From positions 1 through 25,002 of the IMG/VR virus record IMGVR_UViG_3300044732_000842: 25,002 nucleotides of DNA; one strand, given 5' to 3'. The number at the start of each line of letters is the position of its first letter. Within the stretch, counting starts at the first letter, position 1. The translations under genes and the position numbers were made by a program. This document shows positions 1 to 7,700 of this stretch, piece after piece. The DNA comes from a virus. Under the pieces are notes generated by a model. The model saw only the letters and a program-made list of their open reading frames with translations. It did no database searches and was not told the DNA's origin.

Positions 1-1
1 G

Positions 2-451
2 TGTAATACAGATGTGCAACATTGGCTTGATCACACAGTGGCACGAATTAGAAAATTTACCGATAGACCTATTGTAGTTAGAAAACATCCTGGTGATCGG
101 CGACAAGAACATTTAAAATTTTCTAATTTGTATTCAGTTAGTACCAATGTCTCGCTGTTACAAGATTTAGAAAACTGTTGGGCAACAGTGACATTCAACA
201 GCAGTCCCGGTGTGGCCAGTTTGGTACACGGAGTTCCGGTATTTGTTACTGACCCTGTGCCTCAGCAAAGTCAGACATGGCCAATATGCAATACAGATTT
301 GTCAATGATTACAACACCAGTATTGCATGATCGAGAAGAATGGATCAACAGACTAAGTCAAAGTCACTGGAACGACGAAGAAATTGAATCAGGCGTAGGT
401 TGGCAATTTATGCGAGAAAGACTCAGCATTTTAAAACCCAATCTTTGCTGA
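2..451 (+). CDS. Capsule/surface-polysaccharide biosynthesis protein, 3' part
   Basis: This is the C-terminal part of a gene that runs off the left edge; the frame is open from base 2, so the GTG at 14 need not be a start. About 149 residues are visible. The segment with VRKHPGDRR followed some 40 residues later by TFNSSPGVASLVHGVPVFV resembles the C-terminal half of capsule-export or GT-B-like proteins (KpsC/KpsS type), in which a conserved Ser-Ser-x-x-x-E/A loop before a GxPV strand lies in the nucleotide-sugar binding half. A role in adding or modifying a surface glycan is inferred from that pattern and from the adjacent glycosyltransferase and methyltransferase. Its stop overlaps the convergent FkbM gene by 29 nt. 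The family assignment is by pattern only. Confidence 0.6.
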   Translation, partial: CNTDVQHWLDHTVARIRKFTDRPIVVRKHPGDRRQEHLKFSNLYSVSTNVSLLQDLENCWATVTFNSSPGVASLVHGVPVFVTDPVPQQSQTWPICNTDLSMITTPVLHDREEWINRLSQSHWNDEEIESGVGWQFMRERLSILKPNLC

Positions 452-1067
452 TTTGTGTAACAACGTTGTATCCCCAACTTTGCAAAATCTTAATAGCAGG
501 AGTATCTATCATATCATCTTGATACTCGTGTTTCTGTTGTTCAATCACTAGTACTGGTTTATTTAATTTAATAGTTTCCATAGCGCCTGCTAGTATTTCT
601 TCTTCAAAACCTTCAACATCGATTTTTATCATATCGATATTTGTAAAATTAAAACTGTCTAGTGTTTTCAACGGAATAGCACCCTGGCCAAATGATTCTT
701 TGTTGATATGACTGTGTCCAGTATTACCTTGAACAATGTTCATGTTGATAAAAGATTCAGTTCTACCTAGGGCCATACGATGCATGGTGTAGTTTGTTGC
801 AACTACATTTTTTTCAAAGCAATCAATAAATTCTTGCACTGGTTCAAAGGCAATTACCTGATCAAAATGTTTGACTAAATCACAACTCCACAATCCCACG
901 TTGGCCCCTATATCAATGCATATTCTTTTCTGTTCACACGCCGCAACAGCAGCATCTCTGGCACGCCATTGATAACGTGCTACTCCGTCATTTTTTAAAC
1001 TTTTTGTCAACAATCTAGGAAAATGAGTGTCGTAGTCAGGAAACCAAAAACCATGAGTTTGTTTCAT
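423..1067 (-). CDS. FkbM-family SAM-dependent methyltransferase
   Basis: The product is about 214 residues. A SAM-binding motif I is clear (CIDIGANVGLWS, about residues 50-61), followed by the acidic strand end IAFEPV and, later, IDMIKIDVEGFEEEIL, the signature of the FkbM family, whose members O-methylate sugars and other small hydroxyl groups. I chose the ATG at 1067 rather than the upstream TTG at 1073 because an AAGGA Shine-Dalgarno sits 8 nt before the ATG but only 2 nt before the TTG. The start overlaps the TGA stop of the upstream glycosyltransferase as ATGA, so the two are probably co-translated. The likely job is methylation of a phage- or host-surface sugar; the substrate cannot be read from the sequence. 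Confidence 0.85.
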   Translation of the reverse strand: MKQTHGFWFPDYDTHFPRLLTKSLKNDGVARYQWRARDAAVAACEQKRICIDIGANVGLWSCDLVKHFDQVIAFEPVQEFIDCFEKNVVATNYTMHRMALGRTESFINMNIVQGNTGHSHINKESFGQGAIPLKTLDSFNFTNIDMIKIDVEGFEEEILAGAMETIKLNKPVLVIEQQKHEYQDDMIDTPAIKILQSWGYNVVTQISKDWVLKC

Positions 1068-1873
1068 TGCCAATATCCTTCTGTTCTTTTTATTTTTAAA
1101 TCAGTGGTTAGACTTTTACCGTATTCTTTTCTTTTTCCCTTGAGATGATCAAGATACGCACCCCAAATGCTGTTGATCAACGGATGACCTTCTCCTGTTA
1201 TGAGATGACTACTCCAGTCAACTTCTTTTAACTGAATTTGTGTTCTAACAACATCAAAAATAAAACTGTCATGCCATTCTTGTTGTAAAAAAATGCCGTC
1301 TTCTGCATGATCATACATCCATTGAAACTTTTCTAAGAACAGTTGAGTTGCAGACGATGTTAAATTCATAGAATATAATCCACATTCTGAAAATTTACCT
1401 TTGCGTCCTAAAAAACACAAATCTGCACCTGGATTACACATGCTATCTATCTGTGGGTGACTGATACTGCTGTGACAGATCATATCTGCATCCATCCACA
1501 ACAACAGATCAGTATTGCACACTGTTGCACAGTGAAAAATTGAATAGACTTTGTGACTAAATCTCACAGCGTCCCATTTAAATGGTTTATGACTGTCTTT
1601 TCGATTGGACAATCGTGGTACATTGCGAATGTCACCGTTGGCTTTGGGCTCATTCCGCCACTTGTTTTTAAAACACATCAATTTTTCAGATACTTGATGT
1701 AAATCAAACACTGTGAGATTTTCTGCTGACTGTGTCACTTGACAGTTTTCCGCATAGACAAATAATTTAACAGTTTTTGGCCAATTGGCTAAAAATGTAT
1801 CAATCATTTTTGATCCATAGTCTTCATAACCTTTTTTATGGAACGTGGTAACTACTGATATTGTTCGGGTCAT
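1064..1873 (-). CDS. GT-A-type glycosyltransferase-like protein
   Basis: The product is 269 residues. The N-terminus (ISVVTTFHKKGYEDYGSKM) has the first beta strand and loop of a GT-A fold, and LLLWMDADMICHS (residues 123-135) carries a DxD metal/nucleotide-sugar motif (Asp128, Asp130). Further acidic and aromatic segments (LCFLGRKGKFSECGLYSMN) resemble acceptor-side regions of similar phage and capsule glycosyltransferases. It is the first gene of a two-gene - strand unit with the FkbM methyltransferase (ATGA overlap). A sigma70-like promoter lies just upstream at 1913-1885. Donor and acceptor sugars are unknown. Confidence 0.75.
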   Translation of the reverse strand: MTRTISVVTTFHKKGYEDYGSKMIDTFLANWPKTVKLFVYAENCQVTQSAENLTVFDLHQVSEKLMCFKNKWRNEPKANGDIRNVPRLSNRKDSHKPFKWDAVRFSHKVYSIFHCATVCNTDLLLWMDADMICHSSISHPQIDSMCNPGADLCFLGRKGKFSECGLYSMNLTSSATQLFLEKFQWMYDHAEDGIFLQQEWHDSFIFDVVRTQIQLKEVDWSSHLITGEGHPLINSIWGAYLDHLKGKRKEYGKSLTTDLKIKRTEGYWQ

Positions 1874-1884
1874 AGTAAAAATAT

Positions 1885-1913
1885 ATTATATTGATATTTA
1901 ATGCATTTATCAG
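1885..1913 (-). promoter_or_regulatory. Sigma70-like promoter of the leftward glycosyltransferase unit
   Basis: On the - strand the -35 box CTGATA (1913-1908, 4 of 6 to consensus) and the -10 box TATAAT (1890-1885, 6 of 6) are 17 bp apart. The predicted start, about 7 nt after the -10, is near 1878, leaving about a 5-nt leader before the ATG at 1873. It abuts the oppositely directed promoter at 1914-1942. Confidence 0.55.
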
Positions 1914-1942
1914 TTGACAAAATATTTTTACATGTGTATAAT
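1914..1942 (+). promoter_or_regulatory. Consensus sigma70 promoter, leaderless start predicted
   Basis: TTGACA (1914-1919) and TATAAT (1937-1942) are both perfect consensus boxes with a 17-bp spacer. The predicted +1 (7 nt past the -10) falls on the A of the ATG at 1949. It is the only strong promoter I see ahead of the tightly packed + strand run up to 13900. Confidence 0.8.
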
Positions 1943-1948
1943 TGTACT

Positions 1949-3130
1949 ATGACGCATGCTATAGATCAAATCCTTAATGAATATTATCAAAGAAGAACAT
2001 TGCGAGAAATAAATCGTCGAAATGATGAAATTCTAAGCAGTCTGTCCAAACAGATTGCACACAATGTATATCTCACACAGCGCCAGGCCGATCTTGCGTT
2101 GAAAATTTTCAAAGACAATCATCAACATTTTCCTAGCCTTCAGGGACTATTGGAAAATCCTGTATGGAGTCATGAATTTAGAACCATTGAATATTTCAAA
2201 TACCTACATCTAATTAAACCACCAACTCAAGATCGATATTTGTTGGAATTGGGCTTCAATCACAACAAGTCATTGTCAAAAAAATTAGATGAGTTAAAGA
2301 AACAAAGTTTAACAAATCCGTTGATCAGAATCAAAAATAATGTTTGGCAAATAGTGTATTGTGAAAAAGATCTATACAGTTTGGTCAATCTGGTGTCTGG
2401 TCATAATTTTGACATTTCACCTGAAATTTTGGAAGTTTACCAAGAAATTGACAATATCTTAAAAACTCCAAATCATGATCAAATCTATATTGATGTCAAC
2501 GGATCTGAATATTTGAAAAATTCAGTGGTGAACGACATTGGCACTTTAGACAAAACTAATATTTTGTTAGAGGACCGAAAAATCAAGTTTCAATATGAAA
2601 TTTTTGACAGTTTTTTCCAAAAAACACCAGCGGTGTCACTAGAGGAAAAAATTGCTGTTAGACCAACATCACAAGTTTACATTAGTCCTACAGATTTTTC
2701 ATTGACTGAAATTGTCAGTGCGTTGCAAAAATTGCAAAGATTTCCTACGTTGATAGTGTTTGACAACAACATCGAAAAATCCATGAAAATTCTGGAAAAA
2801 CTCAATACTGCATTAACTGTTAACAATGTTGTTGATTCGGTTGGAATCTATTTTAGATATGACAACGATAAAGACGGCAAACCTTTTAATGAGATGGTCA
2901 ACCAATTGGCCTATAACAAACCATTAAATAATAATACAGCCATAGTAGGCATTACCAACTGGAAAATTCCTAAATTTTTGCTAAAAATGCAGTGGCACCC
3001 ACGCAGTGTGATAGTGATGTCATCGGTGTTCGGTTCCAATCGGGTGAACCTATATACCAAGAGTTGTGACCTAGTTATTTTTCATCAAGACAAGAAACCC
3101 TTAACAGAGGCTATAAAAGAAATTGTGTAA
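1949..3130 (+). CDS. Unrecognised protein encoded upstream of uvsW
   Basis: The product is 393 residues from the ATG at 1949. A start at 1901 would give 409 residues, but the perfect -35/-10 pair lies between the two, so the 1901 start would be upstream of the transcript. I do not recognise the family. The first 60 residues are charged and helical (LTQRQADLALKIFKDNH resembles a helical linker seen in phage DNA-metabolism proteins). The C-terminal 150 residues alternate hydrophobic strands and helices (FPTLIVFDNN, NTAIVGITNWKIP, RSVIVMSSVFG, CDLVIFHQD), like a Rossmann or RecA-type alpha/beta fold, but without a Walker A motif. It overlaps the uvsW start by 8 nt, so coupling to recombination or replication is likely. 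No function is claimed. Confidence 0.8.
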   Translation: MTHAIDQILNEYYQRRTLREINRRNDEILSSLSKQIAHNVYLTQRQADLALKIFKDNHQHFPSLQGLLENPVWSHEFRTIEYFKYLHLIKPPTQDRYLLELGFNHNKSLSKKLDELKKQSLTNPLIRIKNNVWQIVYCEKDLYSLVNLVSGHNFDISPEILEVYQEIDNILKTPNHDQIYIDVNGSEYLKNSVVNDIGTLDKTNILLEDRKIKFQYEIFDSFFQKTPAVSLEEKIAVRPTSQVYISPTDFSLTEIVSALQKLQRFPTLIVFDNNIEKSMKILEKLNTALTVNNVVDSVGIYFRYDNDKDGKPFNEMVNQLAYNKPLNNNTAIVGITNWKIPKFLLKMQWHPRSVIVMSSVFGSNRVNLYTKSCDLVIFHQDKKPLTEAIKEIV

Positions 3131-4577
3131 ATTAATTATCAAAGACGAAGTTAATATCAAGATAGAAGGTCTCAGTTTAGAAATGAGACGAAAACTCAGT
3201 AACTCGTTCAAATACGAAATTCCCTATGCTAAATTCATGCCACGGTATCGGCTTGGCCGCTGGGACGGTACCACAACCTTGTTTGGGTTAGGCGGCAATG
3301 GATACTTGAATCAATTAGAAAAAGTGTTGCAAATTCTCGAAGACAGCAATGTCGAAGTTAGCGAAGTTGAAGATTTAAGAACACCTATAAATATTTCATT
3401 TCCTGTAATAAAAGAAGATTTTTGGGGAGAACTGTGCTGGCCTGTGGGGCATAGATTTGCAGGGCAACCAATTCGTTTGCGAGACGACCAAGTCGAAGTA
3501 GTCAGTAAATTTTTAGAAAATCCACAATGCCTACAAGAAATTGCCACCGGATTTGGCAAAACTATTATCACTGCCACTTTGGCCAAATGTTGCGAATCAT
3601 TTGGCAGAACTATCTGTATTGTGCCAAATAAAAGTCTTGTGGAGCAAACTGAAGAAGATTTTATTAACTGTGGGTTGGACGTGGGAGTATATTACGGTGA
3701 TCGTAAAGAACTAGGAAAAACACATACAATCTGCACTTGGCAAAGTCTAAATATTTTAGATAAAAAAAGTAAAAATGCTGAACGAGAAATTCTTACTCTT
3801 GCTGAATTTCTCGACGGAGTAAAAACTGTGATGGTTGACGAAGTACACATGGCCAAAGCCGAAGTACTGAAAAATTTACTCACACAGAATTTTTGTAATG
3901 CTCCGGTACGTTGGGGATTGACCGGCACTGTGCCTAAAGAAGATTTCGAAAGTCAAGCAATCTTTGCCAGCCTTGGTCCAGTAGTACATCGTATCCAAGC
4001 ACACGAATTGCAGGAAAAGGGAGTGTTGTCTAACTGTCATGTCAATGTGGTCCAACTGTTGGATTTGCCTGAGTTTAGATCCTATGCAGAAGAATTAAGT
4101 TATCTAGTCACTGACGAAGACCGCATGATTTATATCAGTAAACTGATTAAAAAAATTGCCGAATCTGGCAACACACTGGTGCTGGTAAATCGAATTGACT
4201 CTGGAAAATTTATTGTTAATGAATTGCCAGACAGTGTGTTTATTTCGGGCGCAGTAAAAACCAAAGATAGAAAAGAAGAATATGACGATGTTAAAACAAG
4301 TACTAACAAGGTTATTGTGGCGACTTATGGTGTGGCCGCTGTGGGTATTAATATTCCTCGTATTTTTAATCTGGTTCTTTTGGAGCCCGGAAAGAGCTTT
4401 GTCCGAGTTATACAAAGTATTGGGCGGGGCATTAGAAAAGCAGACGACAAAGACCATGTCATGATATGGGATATTACCAGTACATGCAAATACGCAAAGC
4501 GACACTTGACTGCTAGAAAAAAATTCTATAAAGACGCCAAGTATCCTTTTACACAAGAAAAAATTGATTGGAAATAA
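3123..4577 (+). CDS. uvsW: UvsW-like SF2 DNA/RNA helicase
   Basis: The product is 484 residues, close to T4 UvsW (about 500), a helicase that unwinds branched DNA and R-loops and helps switch from origin- to recombination-driven replication. Visible motifs are motif I ATGFGKT (141-147), motif II DEVH (239-242), motif III GLTGT (265-269) and motif VI QSIGRGIRK (about 431-439). The N-terminal block with RYRLGRWDGTTTLF (41-54) matches the UvsW N-terminal domain, where T4 has a similar NPRFRYGNWDG segment. The start is TTG at 3123, overlapping the previous stop by 8 nt; no ATG lies early enough to keep the N-terminal domain. It is preceded by an unrecognised protein and followed 1 nt later by a conserved phage protein. 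Confidence 0.93.
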   Translation: MCKLIIKDEVNIKIEGLSLEMRRKLSNSFKYEIPYAKFMPRYRLGRWDGTTTLFGLGGNGYLNQLEKVLQILEDSNVEVSEVEDLRTPINISFPVIKEDFWGELCWPVGHRFAGQPIRLRDDQVEVVSKFLENPQCLQEIATGFGKTIITATLAKCCESFGRTICIVPNKSLVEQTEEDFINCGLDVGVYYGDRKELGKTHTICTWQSLNILDKKSKNAEREILTLAEFLDGVKTVMVDEVHMAKAEVLKNLLTQNFCNAPVRWGLTGTVPKEDFESQAIFASLGPVVHRIQAHELQEKGVLSNCHVNVVQLLDLPEFRSYAEELSYLVTDEDRMIYISKLIKKIAESGNTLVLVNRIDSGKFIVNELPDSVFISGAVKTKDRKEEYDDVKTSTNKVIVATYGVAAVGINIPRIFNLVLLEPGKSFVRVIQSIGRGIRKADDKDHVMIWDITSTCKYAKRHLTARKKFYKDAKYPFTQEKIDWK

Positions 4578-4578
4578 C

Positions 4579-5085
4579 ATGTACATTTTAACATTAGATA
4601 ACAAAGGTTTTGATTTAAACAACCTACCAGAAGAAGTAGATGACGACATGCGATTCGCAGTGTTGGACAATAGTGACCCAAAAGAACCAGATTTCTTTTT
4701 TGTTCCTTTGATATTCTTAGAAAGTTTCAACAGTCCGGCTATGGTGTTGAGAATAGACAACCATGAAATTACCATGCCCATTGATTGGAGCATAGCAGTA
4801 GGTGACAGTCAAACAGGAGCAGACATTGAAGTGTTGCCACTGACTAGTTTAAATGATCGTGGATTTGAAGCATTTTGTTTTAACCCACTTAGCAGTTTTA
4901 AAATTGATTTTCGCAAAATCGAAATTGTAAATTTTTATAATGATGTTAAATGGTTTTTTCCCAAATTAAAAAACAATCATTTGTTGTCAGTGCCGTTACA
5001 CGAAGGTCCCAAACCGTCCTGTGTCTATTTTACAAAAGAGATAAGTAGACAGAGCGAAATAATTGACATGAGTAAAATATTATGA
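4579..5085 (+). CDS. Conserved T4-like phage hypothetical protein
   Basis: The product is 168 residues from the ATG at 4579, one base after the uvsW stop; the longer frame from TTG at 4564 would overlap uvsW and is less likely because a GGAA ribosome-site-like run sits just before the ATG. The sequence (EITMPIDWSIAVGDSQTGADIEVLPLTSLNDRGFEAF, then DVKWFFPKLKNNHLLSVPL and FTKEISRQSEII) fits, from memory, a conserved protein of marine T4-like phages with no assigned function. It is acidic, with no signal peptide or membrane segment. Its last codons overlap the cupin gene as ATGA, which ties the core genes to the sugar island. Confidence 0.85.
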   Translation: MYILTLDNKGFDLNNLPEEVDDDMRFAVLDNSDPKEPDFFFVPLIFLESFNSPAMVLRIDNHEITMPIDWSIAVGDSQTGADIEVLPLTSLNDRGFEAFCFNPLSSFKIDFRKIEIVNFYNDVKWFFPKLKNNHLLSVPLHEGPKPSCVYFTKEISRQSEIIDMSKIL

Positions 5086-5426
5086 AACAAGGTAAAATAT
5101 GGGGCCAAACAGAATTGTTAGAGGCCAACGGAGTATTAGAATTTCATCGAATCGAGGCCAAGGCGGGTGGTGTGTGTTCAAAACACAAACATGAATTTAA
5201 ATGGAACGGATTCTTTGTTGAATCTGGAGAGATGATCATTCGTGTTTGGAAAAATAATTATGACCTAGTGGATGAAACTGTATTGACTGCTGGGCAGTAT
5301 ACAAAAGTTGCACCCGGCGAATATCATCAGTTCGAATCTGTCACTGACTGTATAGCCTTTGAACTGTATTGGGCAGAATTTGATCACAACGATATAGAAA
5401 GAGAGACTGTGGGATTTAGTAAATGA
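5082..5426 (+). CDS. Small cupin-domain protein
   Basis: The product is 114 residues, the size of a single cupin barrel. The first cupin motif is seen in KAGGVCSKHKHEFKWNGFFVESGEM (residues 27-51), with His35, His37 and Glu50 as likely metal ligands or pocket residues; the second is PGEYHQFE (78-85) with His82. Cupins of this type often accompany nucleotide-sugar genes as 3,5- or 3,4-isomerases or as sensors. Here the protein is small and soluble and opens the sugar island, overlapping both neighbours as ATGA. A sugar-isomerase or sugar-binding role is inferred only from context; the fold is well supported. Confidence 0.85.
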   Translation: MKQGKIWGQTELLEANGVLEFHRIEAKAGGVCSKHKHEFKWNGFFVESGEMIIRVWKNNYDLVDETVLTAGQYTKVAPGEYHQFESVTDCIAFELYWAEFDHNDIERETVGFSK

Positions 5427-6367
5427 AAACCCGTATAGTTTATGTTACAGGCTGTCTAGGATTTATAGGAGTTCATATAACCCGACATTGTTTAAGTCTC
5501 GGTTGGTATGTTATCGGTGTAGATAAGATGACATATGCTAGTAATGAAACTTTTTTAACAGAATTTAAAAATTATCCAAATTTTAAATTTATTAAATCAG
5601 ACATAAATGACCTAGATATGTTATATGATTGTGATTATATTGTTAACACTGCCGCCGAAACTCATGTAGATAACTCAATCGAACGCAGTGATCATTTTGT
5701 GCATTCAAACATCGAAGGTGTTCATCACATTCTAAAACTAATTAATCAAAAACAAAAGCATAGAATTCCTGTACTATTGCATTTTAGTACCGACGAAGTT
5801 TACGGAGATATTTTAGAAGGTTCACACACTGAAACTGATCTATTAAAACCTAGTAATCCGTATTCGGCAACCAAGGCGGCCGCGGATATGTTGGTGCTAG
5901 CATGGAACAGAACTTATGGATTACCTTATGTAATTTTAAGGCCTACAAATAATTATGGCATAGGTCAATATGTTGAAAAATTAATCCCTAAAAGTGTAAA
6001 ATATTTGTCGGTCGGTCGTAAGATTGATCTACATAATAAAGGAACCCCGGTACGTACATGGTTACATGCGGAAGATACTGCCAGAGCTGTAATTACCATT
6101 ATTGAATCAGGTGTTACAAACGAAATTTTTAATATATCAGGCAATTACGAAGAAAAAAATATCGAAGTAGTTAAAAAGATTATTAAGTTAGTTAACGGTG
6201 ATACAGAAATTGAAAAATATTTGACTGATATGATTCGACCTGGCCAAGATTTAAGATATAGCATTGACGACACTAAATTAAAAAGTTTAGGTTGGTCAGC
6301 AAACGCAGATTTTGATACAGAGTTAGAAAAAGTTGTTAGGTACTATCAAAATAATTTTATTTGGTGA
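5423..6367 (+). CDS. rmlB: dTDP-glucose 4,6-dehydratase-like (RmlB-type SDR)
   Basis: The product is 314 residues, slightly shorter than usual RmlB (about 340-360). It has the NAD-binding GCLGFIG loop (10-16 region), the RmlB-type DKMTYASN stretch (34-41), the active-site STDEVYGD (122-129; Thr123, Asp124, Glu125) and YSATK (147-151; Tyr147, Lys151). The TDE triad is the form found in dTDP-glucose dehydratases and suggests a dTDP rather than CDP substrate. The reaction would give the 4-keto-6-deoxy sugar, the entry point for 6-deoxy and 3,6-dideoxy sugars. It is followed 3 nt later by an E1/RfbH-like dehydratase, the expected next step. Confidence 0.9.
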   Translation: MKTRIVYVTGCLGFIGVHITRHCLSLGWYVIGVDKMTYASNETFLTEFKNYPNFKFIKSDINDLDMLYDCDYIVNTAAETHVDNSIERSDHFVHSNIEGVHHILKLINQKQKHRIPVLLHFSTDEVYGDILEGSHTETDLLKPSNPYSATKAAADMLVLAWNRTYGLPYVILRPTNNYGIGQYVEKLIPKSVKYLSVGRKIDLHNKGTPVRTWLHAEDTARAVITIIESGVTNEIFNISGNYEEKNIEVVKKIIKLVNGDTEIEKYLTDMIRPGQDLRYSIDDTKLKSLGWSANADFDTELEKVVRYYQNNFIW

Positions 6368-6370
6368 TTT

Positions 6371-7690
6371 ATGAAAGAAATTTTAGAACAGATTCGCATT
6401 CTTATAGAACAAAAACAAGCAGAAAAGACATGGATAGCCAGTAAGGACTTTGTCAACTATGCCGGCCCATATTTTGATGCCAATGAATATGTAGCAGCGG
6501 CTGAAGCTCTACTCAACGGCTGGTTAGTTATGGGTAATAAGAGCTTGCAATTCGAAAAAACATTTCCTAGAGAATTTGGTAAGACTCGAGGTGTATTGAC
6601 TAATTCTGGAAGCAGTGCCAACTTGTTGATGATGGCTGCTATGAAATCGAAACGCGGCCATAATTTTCCACCTGGGACAAAAGTATTGATGCCTATTGCA
6701 GGGTTTCCAACTACACTCAATCCAACTATACAAAATGGCTTTACTCCTGTATTCTGTGACATTGAAATTGATACTTTAAACATCGATTTAACTCAGGCAG
6801 AACAGATACTTGCCAGTGACCCAGACATTAAAATTATAACGTTTGCTCATGTATTAGGGAATCCACCTAATATGGATAAAGTAATGGAACTGGTTAACAA
6901 ATACAACTTAATTCTATTAGAAGATTGTTGTGATGGACTAGGCACTACCTATGATAGCAAGCCGTTGGGATCGTTTGGCGAAATGGCATCGTGCTCTTTT
7001 TATCCAGCACACCATATGACAATGGGCGAAGGTGGCTTTGTTGCCATGAACGATCCTCAACAAGAAATTATTGTGCGTAGTTTGCGCGAATGGGGCCGCG
7101 GATGTTACTGTGTTGGTCCAGAAGCAAACAAGTTAAAGTGCGGTACTTGTGGCAAACGCTTTAACGAGTGGATTCCGGAGATGCCGGGTGAAATATTTGA
7201 TCACAAATATGTATACGATGAAATTGGTTACAACCTAAAGCCAATTGAACTGCAGGCCGCAATGGGTCTTGAACAGATTAAAAAACTTCCAGAGATTCAT
7301 GCCTTGCGTCAACGCAATTACAATCTATTGTTTGCTATCTATGAAAAGTATGAAGAGTTTTTCCACTTGCCTAGAGCCAGAGAAAAAGCAGATGTCAGTT
7401 GGTTTGCTTTTCCTTTGACTATCCGTGAAGGTGCTCCATTTACTCGTATGGATATAGTTGATTACTTAGAAGAAAATCTAATTCAAACTCGTCCTTATTT
7501 TGCGGGCAATATTATGTTGCAACCTGCATATTCTCATTTAATGAATCCTGCAGATGCCCGTGATAACTATCCTATAGCAACCTACACTATGAAGAATACT
7601 TTCTTTCATGGTTGTAGTCCGGTAATTACTCCAGACCAAATATCTTACATAGGTGAGAAAGTTGATGGGTTTATGAGTTTATTTGTATAA
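6371..7690 (+). CDS. rfbH: RfbH/E1-type PLP-dependent 3-dehydratase (DegT fold, His in place of Lys)
   Basis: The product is 439 residues, the usual size for RfbH/E1. The fold is DegT/DnrJ/EryC1, but the PLP-lysine position is occupied by histidine: SFYPAHHMTMGEGG (209-222; His214 aligns with the aminotransferase Lys). This is the hallmark of C-3 dehydratases that make 3-deoxy sugars instead of amino sugars. Cys187, Cys245 and Cys247 give C-x57-C-x-C spacing, and Cys257/Cys260 follow. This is close to the [2Fe-2S] cysteine pattern reported for Yersinia E1 (C-x57-C-x-C-x7-C). So a 4-keto-3,6-dideoxy product is likely. E1 needs a reductase (E3); none is visible here, so a host reductase or a gene outside the window would be needed. 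Confidence 0.9.
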   Translation: MKEILEQIRILIEQKQAEKTWIASKDFVNYAGPYFDANEYVAAAEALLNGWLVMGNKSLQFEKTFPREFGKTRGVLTNSGSSANLLMMAAMKSKRGHNFPPGTKVLMPIAGFPTTLNPTIQNGFTPVFCDIEIDTLNIDLTQAEQILASDPDIKIITFAHVLGNPPNMDKVMELVNKYNLILLEDCCDGLGTTYDSKPLGSFGEMASCSFYPAHHMTMGEGGFVAMNDPQQEIIVRSLREWGRGCYCVGPEANKLKCGTCGKRFNEWIPEMPGEIFDHKYVYDEIGYNLKPIELQAAMGLEQIKKLPEIHALRQRNYNLLFAIYEKYEEFFHLPRAREKADVSWFAFPLTIREGAPFTRMDIVDYLEENLIQTRPYFAGNIMLQPAYSHLMNPADARDNYPIATYTMKNTFFHGCSPVITPDQISYIGEKVDGFMSLFV

Positions 7691-7700
7691 AGAGAGAAAA

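Noticed and set aside
3386-3393. TATAAATA late-promoter box inside uvsW
   Set aside because: It lies in the middle of the helicase coding sequence, with no gene start downstream; the bases encode a normal Pro-Ile-Asn-Ile stretch.
4104-4793. 229-codon open frame on the - strand across the end of uvsW and the next gene
   Set aside because: It is antisense to two well-supported genes, and its translation is Ser/Phe/Asn-rich with no motif; a shadow of codon usage.
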